64,000 nucleotides of DNA from Vibrio bivalvicida. GTDB lineage: Bacteria > Pseudomonadota > Gammaproteobacteria > Enterobacterales > Vibrionaceae. The notes under the pieces were generated by a model that made no database searches, was not told where the DNA came from, and worked only from the letters and a program-made list of their open reading frames with translations. A program made the position numbers and the translations under genes. This document shows, one piece after another, positions 32,902 through 41,669 of the stretch. Each line of letters starts with the position of its first letter. Position 1 is the first letter of the stretch. The stretch lies in assembly GCF_001399455.2 (NCBI RefSeq), contig NZ_LLEI02000043.1, positions 357,431 through 421,430 on the forward strand, given 5' to 3'.

Positions 32902-34446
32902 ATGGAGTTGTTTGCCGACAAAAGACAGCAAGAAAGTCCGGAGGATAACCCGGCCAATGAGACTATTCCCTCTGAACCGTGGCTAGTATTGTTGGTGGAT
33001 GATGATGTTCAAATGCATCAAGTGACTCGTTTGGCATTGTCTGGCTTTTCGTTCGAAGGTCGTCAACTCAACCTAATCTCAGCGTACTCTGCGCAAGAAG
33101 CCAAGATTATTTGTCAACAGCATAACGATATAGCTTTAGCACTGGTTGATGTGGTGATGGAAACAGAGCATGCAGGGTTAGAGTTAGTGAAATACATTCG
33201 TGAAGATTTAGGTAACAGCTTGATGCGAGTTGTTTTGCGCACTGGGCAAGCAGGGCAGGCTCCAGAAGATATTGTTATCCGTGAATACGAAATTGATGAC
33301 TATAAAGAAAAAACCGAATTGACGACCCAGAAGCTTAAAACCCTGCTTTATTCGATGCTTCGCTCATACCGTGATTTGTGTCTGATTAATCAGCAGAAGT
33401 CGGGTCTCAAAAAAGTCATCGAGTCCTCGGCGAAAGTTCAAAATACCACAACGTTACAAGCTTACGCTGCCTCGGTTTTGGAGCAACTCACCTCGTTACT
33501 TCAGCTTGAAAAGTCAGCCTTTTATTGTGTTGTTAAACCGCGTCCGAATGGAGAGGTCACACGCGCTCTTACGTTGGCGGCTACGGGCGATTATGTAGAT
33601 TGTTACAGCGAATGTGCATTTAACAAGTTACCGGATGATGTCGCTGAGCGATGTCTGCAGGTATTGGACCAAGGACATTCGCAACATTTCGGTGACGCGT
33701 TTATCCTATATACTAGCGACGATCAGGGTGTTGATAGCTTATTGTATGTGAACTTCCATAAAGATTTGTCCGAGTTAGATGTTCAACTGCTCGAAATCTA
33801 TATGCAGAATATCGGTTTGACCTTTGAGAACTTGAGCTTGCTACTGGATATAAAGGAAACGTCGAAAGAGTTGGTGTACAACTTGGCTAACGCGGTAGAG
33901 GCAAGAAGCCGAGAAACCGGCGCGCATGTTCAACGGGTTTCTTTAATCTGTGAAAAACTAGCCTTGCTGTATGGTCTAAATGAACATGAAGCCGGGATGC
34001 TTAAACACGCTTCTCCACTGCATGATGTGGGTAAAGTAGCTGTTCCTGATTCCATTCTTCATAAGCCCGGGAAACTCGATGCAGAAGAGTGGGAGATTAT
34101 GAAGAAGCATGTCGATTATGGTGTTGAGATATTGAGCCGCTCCAAACGCCGCTTAATTGTCATGGCAAAAGAGATTGCTGCTTATCACCATGAAAAGTGG
34201 GATGGCTCAGGTTACCCCAACGGGCTTAAAGGCGAAGATATCCCCATTAGCGGACGTATTGCCGCACTAGCCGATGTTTTTGACGCACTTGGTGCTAAGA
34301 GAAGTTATAAAGAACCGTGGAGCGATGAGGACATTCGCGCCGAGATACTGAAGCAAAAAGGGGCACATTTTCAGCCGCAGCTTGTTGATTTGCTCATTGG
34401 CCATTGGGAAGAGTTCATCGAAATACGCAACTCCTTGCCTGATTAA
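32902..34446 (+). CDS. Response regulator with HD-GYP phosphodiesterase domain
   Basis: This 514-residue protein has a receiver domain (about residues 28-150; acidic DDD near 34 and the phosphorylation Asp83 in LALVDVVME), a middle DUF3369-like region (about 170-320) and a C-terminal HD-GYP domain with HDVGK at 374 and HHEKWDGSGYPNGLKG about 60 residues later. All expected catalytic residues are present, so it should hydrolyse c-di-GMP in the cytoplasm under phosphorylation control. ATG 32902 is preceded by AGG; GTG 32857 is less likely. It is convergent, 11 bases apart, with a histidine kinase that is the obvious candidate partner. Confidence 0.9.
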   Translation: MELFADKRQQESPEDNPANETIPSEPWLVLLVDDDVQMHQVTRLALSGFSFEGRQLNLISAYSAQEAKIICQQHNDIALALVDVVMETEHAGLELVKYIREDLGNSLMRVVLRTGQAGQAPEDIVIREYEIDDYKEKTELTTQKLKTLLYSMLRSYRDLCLINQQKSGLKKVIESSAKVQNTTTLQAYAASVLEQLTSLLQLEKSAFYCVVKPRPNGEVTRALTLAATGDYVDCYSECAFNKLPDDVAERCLQVLDQGHSQHFGDAFILYTSDDQGVDSLLYVNFHKDLSELDVQLLEIYMQNIGLTFENLSLLLDIKETSKELVYNLANAVEARSRETGAHVQRVSLICEKLALLYGLNEHEAGMLKHASPLHDVGKVAVPDSILHKPGKLDAEEWEIMKKHVDYGVEILSRSKRRLIVMAKEIAAYHHEKWDGSGYPNGLKGEDIPISGRIAALADVFDALGAKRSYKEPWSDEDIRAEILKQKGAHFQPQLVDLLIGHWEEFIEIRNSLPD

Positions 34447-34457
34447 ATGGTGTAATC

Positions 34458-36401
34458 TCAATGGTGGTCAGGAACATCATTTGTTGGCAAATTTATTGGT
34501 AGTTTTAGCTCGAATCGAACCCCTTTGCCAGGTTCAGAGTTAAAGCTAAGTTCTCCCATAAGTTTCTGTTTCACTAGATTAAAGACTAAATTTAATCCCA
34601 AGCCAGACCCTCCTTTACCACGTTTGGTCGTAAAGAAAGGTTCAAAAATTTTCTGATGTAAAGACGCCTCTATACCACTCCCGTTGTCGCAGTATTCAAT
34701 CATCATCATGTCCTCTTCTTGGTGGAACTGGATCGAAATACTTGGTGTGGTCTGTTCATTGAACGCGTGATTAATACTGTTCATAATAAGGTTTGAGATT
34801 ACTTGAGTGAGCACTCCTGGGAGGCTATTCATCGCCAACTCGGTATCGCCTTTCAGTTCAGGAACCACAGGCACTTTTCGCGTTTCAGGATGTAAGCTAG
34901 CGATGAGGGCATCTAACACTTGATACACCTGAAAATGGCTACGACTTTCAGACACTTGATCGACAGCGGTTTGTTTGAAGTCTCTAATCAATTTCGCTGC
35001 TCTATTGAGATTGTGTTCGAGCATAGTGCTGCTGTCTGACATTCTTTCCATGATCGATTTAAATTGATCGGTTGTTAGGGTTTGATTGGTGAAGGCTTGG
35101 TTAGCTTCTTGGGTGATGTCACGAATCACCGAGGTAGCAGTGACTGCGATTCCCAACGGAGTATTGACTTCATGGGCAACACCAGCGACTAGCCCTCCAA
35201 GAGCGGCGAGCTTTTCTGATTCGACCAGTTGTTCTTGGGTATGCCTCAATTGCTCCATGCTTTGTTTTAAATCTAAGGTACGTGTGGCCACCGTGTGTTC
35301 TAAGTTCTGGTTAAGCTCTTCAAGTTCTATTTGGGTCAGTTTGAGCTCGGTGATGTTTATTGCTGTTCCGCGAAAGCCAACGAAATGATCGCTTTCATAG
35401 CGAGCTTTTGCTTGAAATAGCAGGAATTGAGTTATGCAATTTAAGGTAATCGTCTCTTCACACATCGAGAAGCTACTTCTCTGTAGCAGCTTTTCGTGCA
35501 GTGAAGAGCAATGTTTCAGTGCAGGTATCTGACTAACCAGAGGTTTACCAAGACTATCAATTTCAAAAGCATCTCTCATACTGTCGGAGCAATAGACAAG
35601 GTGACCCAATTGATCGGTTTCCCACAACCAGTCAGACGAAACATGAGCAAACTCCTTTAGGCGCTCTTGTTCTTGTTTAATGCTGTCGTAAAGTCGAGTG
35701 ACATTATTGGTGATCTTGTTGGCTTCTTCAGCTAACCAGTCAAGCTCGTCATCTTTTTCTGATACCCACGCTTGGTGCTCAAGGACCAAAGGTTCAGCCG
35801 GGTGACGAGGGTTGTATCTTCTTAGATACTGTGCAATTGAGAAAATCCTTTGATTAACGCTGCGATGAAAAACCATCAGCACCAAATAACAAACAAGTAA
35901 TGTTTTTCCTGCATTGAGGAGTAGGGTGTATACCGCCTGCCAAATCAAGTAATCGTAGATCTCTTGTGCATCAGACTGAACGTAAATATGACCGATTTCC
36001 TCAACGCGCGAAGTATTTGGATGCTTGTATATCAAAGGATACTTTTTGGTGATTGCGTTTTCGATGACTTCTGTGCCAGCTTCAAAAGTGTAGCCGCCAC
36101 TTTCGACTCTGAGATAGTCCACTCTCGGCAAGTTCACCAAGCCATCAATCTCTTGCTGAAGAATTAAAAGGTCAAAGTCCCAAACTGAAGAGGCAATGAT
36201 TGGAGCGTGTATATCGCGTATCTCAAATTGACGCTGTTTAACGGTATCGAACTCTTTCCTGTAGTCCCACGATAATTGCAGTAACGTGGTAAAAACAGTA
36301 ATTAAGCCGCTAAGTAAAACCATGATAAGAATGATTCGCCGCCCGATCCGGCTGTATAAAGGACTGTTTTGGCTATCTTCTATGTCTTTACTACGAGTCA
36401 T
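34458..36401 (-). CDS. Sensor histidine kinase with periplasmic and PAS domains
   Basis: This 647-residue kinase has a first membrane helix (about 22-44), a periplasmic domain (about 45-160), a second helix (about 165-190), a HAMP-like linker, and a PAS-like domain (about 255-350, SSDWLWETDQLGHLVYCSDS). A coiled coil follows, then His410 in VAGVAHEVNTP and an ATPase domain with QVISNLIMNSI, DNGSGI and GGSGLGLNL. No receiver is present. The core is very like the kinase at 3236-5290, including identical LIASLHPETRKV. It is convergent with the HD-GYP response regulator and divergent from a periplasmic binding-protein gene, which suggests a three-part signalling unit. Confidence 0.87.
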   Translation of the reverse strand: MTRSKDIEDSQNSPLYSRIGRRIILIMVLLSGLITVFTTLLQLSWDYRKEFDTVKQRQFEIRDIHAPIIASSVWDFDLLILQQEIDGLVNLPRVDYLRVESGGYTFEAGTEVIENAITKKYPLIYKHPNTSRVEEIGHIYVQSDAQEIYDYLIWQAVYTLLLNAGKTLLVCYLVLMVFHRSVNQRIFSIAQYLRRYNPRHPAEPLVLEHQAWVSEKDDELDWLAEEANKITNNVTRLYDSIKQEQERLKEFAHVSSDWLWETDQLGHLVYCSDSMRDAFEIDSLGKPLVSQIPALKHCSSLHEKLLQRSSFSMCEETITLNCITQFLLFQAKARYESDHFVGFRGTAINITELKLTQIELEELNQNLEHTVATRTLDLKQSMEQLRHTQEQLVESEKLAALGGLVAGVAHEVNTPLGIAVTATSVIRDITQEANQAFTNQTLTTDQFKSIMERMSDSSTMLEHNLNRAAKLIRDFKQTAVDQVSESRSHFQVYQVLDALIASLHPETRKVPVVPELKGDTELAMNSLPGVLTQVISNLIMNSINHAFNEQTTPSISIQFHQEEDMMMIEYCDNGSGIEASLHQKIFEPFFTTKRGKGGSGLGLNLVFNLVKQKLMGELSFNSEPGKGVRFELKLPINLPTNDVPDHH

Positions 36402-36519
36402 GGCATTAATTCGAAAGTTTATTTTTGAGTATAGACGTTCAAATGTTGTTTGATGCGGAAAGCGAGTGGAGAGTTTAGCTAAGGCAACTACACTAAAAGA
36501 AAAGCGAGAGGAAAGACTG

Positions 36520-37485
36520 ATGCGATGGATATTGCTTTGCCTTATTTTTTCGTCCCCAGCATTTGCTACAAAAGTTTTACTGATTGAGAGCTATCACTCC
36601 GAGTATCCTTGGGATCAGAGCTATGTTGAAGGGATAACCTCGACACTGATCGACACCGTTGAGTTCGACACTTTTCAGATGGATACCAAACGTGTTCCTA
36701 AGGCTGACTACGCAGAAAAAGCAGACCAAGCGTATGTAAAATACCAAGAGTATCAGCCCAACATTGTCATCTTAGGTGATGATAATGCATTATCCTTTAT
36801 GTTGCCGAAGCTATTTAATGAGCCGATTTCAATTGTGTTCTTAGGCATAAATTCCAACCCGAGAAAGTTACTGTCAAAATATCGTGGTCAGGCCAAAGTA
36901 ACAGGGGTATTAGAGCGCCCTTTGTTTACCAAATCGTTAGGGGAGCTAGACAAACTATTTGATGTTCAGAACTTTAAAGTAAAGATTCTGTTTGATTCAG
37001 GAGTGACTTCTCAGATAGCCAAAAGCTACATCGACAAGCAATATACCTTGATAAGAGACAACCTCGGCATTGAGGTCGATAGCCAGGCGATTACCACCCA
37101 AGAAGAGTGGCAGGGTCAAGTTCTTGGGGCTAAGCAGGATGAGTTCACGGTGATCATCGTTGGACTATATCAAACGCTTGTTGATGCACAAGGTAATAAT
37201 GTTCCCGCAGAGCAAGTGATTAATTGGACCAATCAGCACTCTGAGCTACCGATTTTTGCCTTTTGGGATTTCGCTGTGGGCAAAAACAAAGCAATGGGCG
37301 GTGTAGTGTTATTTGGCTATAGCCAAGGAGAGCAAGCAGCCAAGTTAGTGAATCAGATTATTGAACATGGACACAACAAACCAATCCCGATCGTAACAGG
37401 TAATCAAGGTAAAGCGATCTATTCTGAGCCAGAGCGAATGCGATGGGATTTGACTTTGCCTTCATATTGGGACTCAATTGATTAA
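36520..37485 (+). CDS. ABC-type substrate-binding protein, probable sensor partner
   Basis: This 321-residue exported protein has a short signal peptide (MRWILLCLIFSSPAFA) and a periplasmic-binding fold of the ABC_sub_bind type (KVLLIESYHSEYPWDQSYVEG, then VILGDDNALSFMLPKLF and AMGGVVLFGYSQGEQAA). No permease or ATPase gene is adjacent. Because it is divergent from a histidine kinase with a periplasmic domain, it may present a ligand to that kinase rather than serve transport, as in other kinase/binding-protein pairs. ATG 36520 is preceded by GAGAGGAAAG; the open frame back to 36466 lacks a signal peptide start. Confidence 0.75.
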   Translation: MRWILLCLIFSSPAFATKVLLIESYHSEYPWDQSYVEGITSTLIDTVEFDTFQMDTKRVPKADYAEKADQAYVKYQEYQPNIVILGDDNALSFMLPKLFNEPISIVFLGINSNPRKLLSKYRGQAKVTGVLERPLFTKSLGELDKLFDVQNFKVKILFDSGVTSQIAKSYIDKQYTLIRDNLGIEVDSQAITTQEEWQGQVLGAKQDEFTVIIVGLYQTLVDAQGNNVPAEQVINWTNQHSELPIFAFWDFAVGKNKAMGGVVLFGYSQGEQAAKLVNQIIEHGHNKPIPIVTGNQGKAIYSEPERMRWDLTLPSYWDSID

Positions 37486-37633
37486 TTTGTCACTGGTTTG
37501 GGCATCTATGCGGAGAAGTTTGAACTGTGTCGGAGCAATTGATTTACAAATCACGGGATTACAGATAAAAAGAGCAAAAGAATTTGTAATTGATGACGAT
37601 AATATAAAGTGATCAAACTAAGAAAGTAGAATT

Positions 37634-38617
37634 ATGAGCGGATCAACCAGTACGATTTTAACGGAAAGTGGTACCAATGAACTTGAAATTATTGAGTTTC
37701 ATTTGGTTAAGGAACTGCCTGATGGCAGCAAAAAGACGTGCTACTACGGTATCAACGTCGCTAAGGTGAGAGAGGTTATCCAAGTACCTGATACAACGGA
37801 TTACCCAAATGCACAGCCTCACATGGTGGGTGTGTTTTCATCACGTGACATCTTGACCCCGTTGGTCGATCTTGCTGGCTGGTTAGGTGTTCCGACTTCG
37901 AAAAACACAGATAAGAAGTTTGTGATTGTCACTGACTTTAACAACATGACCAATGGTTTTTTGATTGACAGTATTAGCCGTATTCATCGAATCTCTTGGA
38001 ATGATGTTGAATCACCAAGCCAGTTCTTGGAAGCGGGAGAGCAAGATTGTGTTGTTGCTGTAGTACGTAAAGATGGCAACCTGATCATGATTCTCGATTT
38101 CGAAAAGATTATCGCAGATATCAACCCAGAGCTGAGTATGGAAAAATACGATGTTACTTTAGACAAGAGTGTCGATCTAAATCAGCGTATGGTGACTAAG
38201 CGAAATGCGAAAACGATCATGGTGGTGGATGATTCTGCATTTATACGTTCTATGATTCAAGATACCCTGAGTTCTGCTGGTTACAATATCATTGCTTGTA
38301 AAGACGGTGGGGAGGCTCATGATAAATTAATGAGTCTAATCGAGGTTGCCAAGAAAGAAGGGCTTCCGGTTAGCGAGTTCGTTGATGGTGTGGTCACTGA
38401 TGTTGAAATGCCACGTATGGATGGTATGCACTTAGTTAAACGCCTACGTGACAGTGAAGCTTATTCAACCGTACCGATTGTGATGTTTTCATCGCTTATG
38501 AGTGAGGATAATCGGACTAAAGCGTTGGCTTTGGGGGCGAACGATACGATTACCAAACCAGAACTAGGTAGAATGGTGACCATGATGGATAAATATATCT
38601 TCGGCAAAGAGTCTTAA
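37634..38617 (+). CDS. cheV: Chemotaxis coupling protein CheV
   Basis: This 327-residue protein has an N-terminal CheW-like domain (about 15-175, with YYGINVAKVREVIQVP and HMVGVFSSRDILTPLVDL) and a C-terminal receiver domain (about 190-320, MVVDDSAFIRSMI, and the phosphorylation Asp in GVVTDVEMPRMDGM). CheV links chemoreceptors to CheA and is tuned by phosphorylation. Vibrios have several copies, so which one this is cannot be told. It is a single gene with its own terminator. Confidence 0.93.
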   Translation: MSGSTSTILTESGTNELEIIEFHLVKELPDGSKKTCYYGINVAKVREVIQVPDTTDYPNAQPHMVGVFSSRDILTPLVDLAGWLGVPTSKNTDKKFVIVTDFNNMTNGFLIDSISRIHRISWNDVESPSQFLEAGEQDCVVAVVRKDGNLIMILDFEKIIADINPELSMEKYDVTLDKSVDLNQRMVTKRNAKTIMVVDDSAFIRSMIQDTLSSAGYNIIACKDGGEAHDKLMSLIEVAKKEGLPVSEFVDGVVTDVEMPRMDGMHLVKRLRDSEAYSTVPIVMFSSLMSEDNRTKALALGANDTITKPELGRMVTMMDKYIFGKES

Positions 38618-38642
38618 GCACTTTTTTTAGACTAGTCTTTCG

Positions 38643-38668
38643 AAAGGTACGCATTGCGTGCCTTTTGT
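38643..38668 (+). terminator. Rho-independent terminator after cheV
   Basis: AAAGGTACGC (38643-38652) pairs with GCGTGCCTTT (38656-38665) through one G-T pair, with loop ATT and a short T run. Confidence 0.75.
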
Positions 38669-38675
38669 CGTTATT

Positions 38676-38687
38676 CCCCCCCCCCCC
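38676..38687 (+). repeat. Homopolymer of 12 C
   Basis: Twelve consecutive cytosines lie between the cheV terminator and the MarR operator region. Such a tract is rare in DNA of this composition and is prone to length change, or to sequencing and assembly error. Confidence 0.85.
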
Positions 38688-38723
38688 TTATTCAAAAGTG
38701 TTATCTTATCAAATGTGTTGTGG

Positions 38724-38763
38724 TTAGATATTAAATCTAATAATATAGTTTAAATTCAAACTA
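38724..38763. promoter_or_regulatory. Paired operator dyads before the marR-type gene
   Basis: TTAGAT-ATTAA-ATCTAA (38724-38740) and TAGTTT-AAATTC-AAACTA (38746-38763) are perfect inverted repeats, with centres about two helical turns apart. They lie just before the MarR-type gene, as expected for autoregulation. Confidence 0.6.
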
Positions 38764-38775
38764 AAGTGTGGCACT

Positions 38776-39216
38776 ATGAAACCAACAGATACGATAGGCG
38801 GATTGGTAGGCTTAGCTTCAAGAGTACTGACTAATGAGCTTGAAGCGCAATTTAGCCAAAGTGGGCTTAATTTGACCCGTGAGCAATGGATATTCTTGAT
38901 GACAGTTATTGAAGCAGAGCGTATTACTCCGCTCGAATTGTCACAACGGTTGTTAAAAAATCGAGGTTCGGTGACCAGTCTGATTAAAGGGTTGGAAAAG
39001 CGCGATCTGATCCGTCGGCTTATGTCTGAAACTGACGGGAGAAGCTACTCGATTGTCGCGACACAAGAAGCAGTAGCGTTGGTTGAGTCTTCGAAACACG
39101 TCGCATTTGGTGTATTGGGCAAAGCACTGCACAACTTTAATAGTCAACAACAACAACAACTTCACGAATTGCTCAACAAGTTTGTGGAGAACCTTTTGGG
39201 AGAAAATAATGGATAA
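38776..39216 (+). CDS. MarR-family transcriptional regulator
   Basis: This 146-residue winged-helix protein fits the MarR family: LTREQWIFLMTVIEAERITPLELSQRL, then GSVTSLIKGLEKRDLIRR and the wing with DGRSYSIVATQEA. A run of five glutamines near residues 124-128 is encoded by pure CAA repeats (39145-39159). The VOC-family gene starts eight bases before this gene ends, so the two are co-translated. Two dyads upstream suggest that it represses its own operon; the inducer is unknown. Confidence 0.87.
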   Translation: MKPTDTIGGLVGLASRVLTNELEAQFSQSGLNLTREQWIFLMTVIEAERITPLELSQRLLKNRGSVTSLIKGLEKRDLIRRLMSETDGRSYSIVATQEAVALVESSKHVAFGVLGKALHNFNSQQQQQLHELLNKFVENLLGENNG

Positions 39217-39610
39217 ACCATTTGAAGACCACGGCCTGTTTAGCTGGTGTGAACTAATGACGACTGATTTTGATCAATCTCTAGAGTTTTATTCTAACGT
39301 GCTCGGCTGGACATTAAAAGAAGTGCCGGGGCGAAATCAGTCGCGTTATGCCTTGGTCATGAATGAGAATAGTTCAGAGCCATTTGCAGGCATTCTGACT
39401 ATGCCGCAGCCTTTAAAAGATCGCGGTGTACCTAGCTTTTGGCAAGCCTATGTGACTGTAGATGATGTGGATACGACGCTAGAGAAAGCAATAGCAAATG
39501 GTGCACAAGTGGTCGTGGAGCCAATGGATATAGAGCGTATTGGTCGAATTGCCTCATTTCGTGACCCGCTCGGTAGCGTGTTGTCTGTCATTAAATATGC
39601 GAGAAAGTGA
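39209..39610 (+). CDS. VOC-family (glyoxalase-like) protein
   Basis: This 133-residue protein has the vicinal oxygen chelate fold: FSWCELMTTDFDQSLEFYSNVLGW in the first half and YVTVDDVDTTLEKAIANGAQ with the FRDPLGSVLSV ending in the second. Family members bind metal and act on small molecules or confer resistance to them. The ATG at 39209 overlaps the MarR-type gene by eight bases; the frame is open further up but those residues lack similarity. Its function is probably tied to the signal sensed by the MarR protein. Confidence 0.85.
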   Translation: MDKPFEDHGLFSWCELMTTDFDQSLEFYSNVLGWTLKEVPGRNQSRYALVMNENSSEPFAGILTMPQPLKDRGVPSFWQAYVTVDDVDTTLEKAIANGAQVVVEPMDIERIGRIASFRDPLGSVLSVIKYARK

Positions 39611-39614
39611 TACG

Positions 39615-39641
39615 AAAAGAGGCTCTTGAAGAGCCTCTTTC
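39615..39641. terminator. Bidirectional terminator
   Basis: AAAGAGGCTC (39616-39625) and GAGCCTCTTT (39631-39640) form a perfect stem with loop TTGAA. It serves the MarR-VOC pair and the convergent chemoreceptor gene. Confidence 0.85.
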
Positions 39642-39655
39642 GAACAGTGCGATAT

Positions 39656-41299
39656 TTACACTTTAAAGAATCCAAGCTGCTGTTTTTGGCTCTCTGCTAA
39701 ATTTGAAAGTTCTTGGCTTGCAGCAGCAGACTGAGTGATGCCCGTTACATTCTGGCTTACTAACTCGTATATATTGCCAAGGTTTTTATTAATGTCTGAG
39801 GTTACCTGACCTTGCTCTTCTGAAGCGACCGCGACTTGTGCATTGAGCGTTGTTAGCTCTGAAATAGAAGCGCTGATGTGACTTAAAGCTTCACTCACTT
39901 TAGCAGCCTGCTGTTGGTTTTGAGAAAGCATCGCAAGGCTAGAGTCCATACTGTCATTTGCGCTGCCTGATTGGCTTTGTAACTCTTCGATAATGGTTTG
40001 AATTTCTTTGGTCGACTCTTGAGTTCTTGCGGCGAGCATACGTACTTCATCTGCAACTACCGCGAAACCACGTCCGCTTTCACCAGCACGCGCCGCTTCA
40101 ATAGCAGCGTTCAATGCTAGCAGGTTAGTCTGTTCTGAAATGCTTTCAATTACTTCGATAACTTTACCAATCTGCTCTGATTGGTCTTTTAGTGAATTTA
40201 CGACACTTGCTGCTAGCGCTAGTTGGTCGGCCATTTTCGCGCTATCACGAGTGTTTTGTTCAAAGATAGCAAGGCTTTCACGCGCAAGTTTATCTGCATT
40301 ACTAGAGGCTTGATCTGCAAGGTTGGCATTTTGCGTTACTTCACAGGCGGTACTTTCCATCTGGTTAATCGCAGAGGCAACTTGCTCGACCTCGTTTTTT
40401 TCTTGGTCAGAATTTGCACTGGATTGGGTCATTACAGCGGCGAGTTCAGTTGATGCAGATGCCACATCGACACTGATGCGAACCAGTGAGTCAACCGTCA
40501 TTTTGAGTTGAGCTACCGTTGAATTGAAATCTTTAGATAACGCCGTGATTTCGTTATTACCTTCTTCGGCAACAGTCACCTTTAGATTACCTTGGGCAAG
40601 CTCTTGCATTGCGTTTTGCAGCTTGCGAATTGGAGTGACGATAATACCGGCTAACGCCCAGCTAATTGCGAATGCACCGAGTAAGACAAAGCCTAAACCA
40701 ATAACAGAGTTCATCATTACACCAGAGTGAACCTGCTCATTGTATTTGACTTCAGCCATCGCAAGGGCGTTAAGTTTGTTGGACAGTGCTTCGATGGCTT
40801 TAACCATTAGGTTGCCTTTGTCACGGTACAGAGAAGATGCTTGATCGTACTGACGTTGAAAGTCCGCAGATATGCTCATCTGGCCGTGTTTCGAGTTGAG
40901 TAGCGGTACCATGGTGTTGATTGAGTAGCTCACGTAGCCTTCAATCGCTTCTTCCATTTGTTTTACTTCATTTTGTAACCCCTCGACCTCACGTAGTGAA
41001 TCAAGTAGACGCAAATTATCGCTTTGTTTAGCAATGAGAGTTGATTGAAGCTGAGCGACATCTTCAGCACGGAACAAGCTATAAATGGCCTTGATACGCA
41101 TGCCATAGGTGTTATCTATAATCTTGGTCAGGTTATCTTTGTGCTCTACCACGTTTTCGGTGGAAGTCGTCACCTGATTGAAAGCTGTTTTCAAGCTGTT
41201 AGTGCTGTATGTGATACCGATGATGAGTAATAGCAAAGTAAATACTACAGGTACGACAACCTGCAGCTTAATAGATAAGCCGTTTAGTAACTGGCGCAT
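39656..41299 (-). CDS. Methyl-accepting chemotaxis protein
   Basis: This 547-residue chemoreceptor has a first membrane helix (about 13-33), a helical periplasmic sensor region (about 34-195), a second helix (about 195-220), a HAMP domain and a long cytoplasmic coiled coil. The conserved hairpin tip is VIEVIESISEQTNLLALNAAIEAARAGESGRGFAVVADEVR in split form: ISEQTNLLALNAAIEAARAG followed by RGFAVVADEVR. No CheR-binding pentapeptide is evident at the end. The ligand is unknown; the sensor looks like a four-helix bundle. It is divergent from pstS with 370 bases between them, so a link to phosphate is possible but unproved. Confidence 0.92.
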   Translation of the reverse strand: MRQLLNGLSIKLQVVVPVVFTLLLLIIGITYSTNSLKTAFNQVTTSTENVVEHKDNLTKIIDNTYGMRIKAIYSLFRAEDVAQLQSTLIAKQSDNLRLLDSLREVEGLQNEVKQMEEAIEGYVSYSINTMVPLLNSKHGQMSISADFQRQYDQASSLYRDKGNLMVKAIEALSNKLNALAMAEVKYNEQVHSGVMMNSVIGLGFVLLGAFAISWALAGIIVTPIRKLQNAMQELAQGNLKVTVAEEGNNEITALSKDFNSTVAQLKMTVDSLVRISVDVASASTELAAVMTQSSANSDQEKNEVEQVASAINQMESTACEVTQNANLADQASSNADKLARESLAIFEQNTRDSAKMADQLALAASVVNSLKDQSEQIGKVIEVIESISEQTNLLALNAAIEAARAGESGRGFAVVADEVRMLAARTQESTKEIQTIIEELQSQSGSANDSMDSSLAMLSQNQQQAAKVSEALSHISASISELTTLNAQVAVASEEQGQVTSDINKNLGNIYELVSQNVTGITQSAAASQELSNLAESQKQQLGFFKV

Positions 41300-41669
41300 T
41301 TTGAGTCCTCTCCGATGAAATATTAATAGATTTATTATTGTTATAATGAGAGTGATTCTAATTCCTTTAGTTCATAAATCAATGATGAAATATCTTGCGC
41401 TTTTTCAAACTTTGAACAGGCGTTATGCAACTAAATATATCAATCTTTTCATTAGGTTAAAAACCAATCAATTGTGTTACATAATTTGTCAATCGCGAGT
41501 TACTGGCCGAAAAATATCTAAGTGGTATACCTCTTCCTATGAAGGAAAAGAAAAAATCATCTGTCATACAGGCTTCAACGAAGTGAAACACAACTGTCAT
41601 ATTCGAGTCCTAAAGTGGGCAGCGTTCAAGTGAAACACAACGGCAATAAAGCCACTTAAGGAAATTGTG
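41300..41669. other. Divergent region between the chemoreceptor and pstS
   Basis: About 370 AT-rich bases. The pstS side holds in-phase PhoB-like boxes at 41561-41604 (listed separately). A looser TGTTACATAATTTGTCAAT at 41475-41493 could be another weak box. A plus-strand open frame at 41346-41633 overlaps the boxes and is not considered a gene. Confidence 0.6.
41561..41604 (+). promoter_or_regulatory. PhoB (Pho) boxes upstream of pstS
   Basis: CTGTCAT occurs at 41561-41567 and again at 41594-41600, exactly 33 bases apart, i.e. three PhoB 11-bp repeats. The 11-mers between are weaker. The boxes end about 66 bases before the pstS start, so activation by PhoB under phosphate limitation is expected. 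Confidence 0.7.

Noticed and set aside
41346..41633. 95-codon open frame between the chemoreceptor and pstS
   Set aside because: It overlaps the PhoB boxes, has no ribosome binding site and has no family resemblance.
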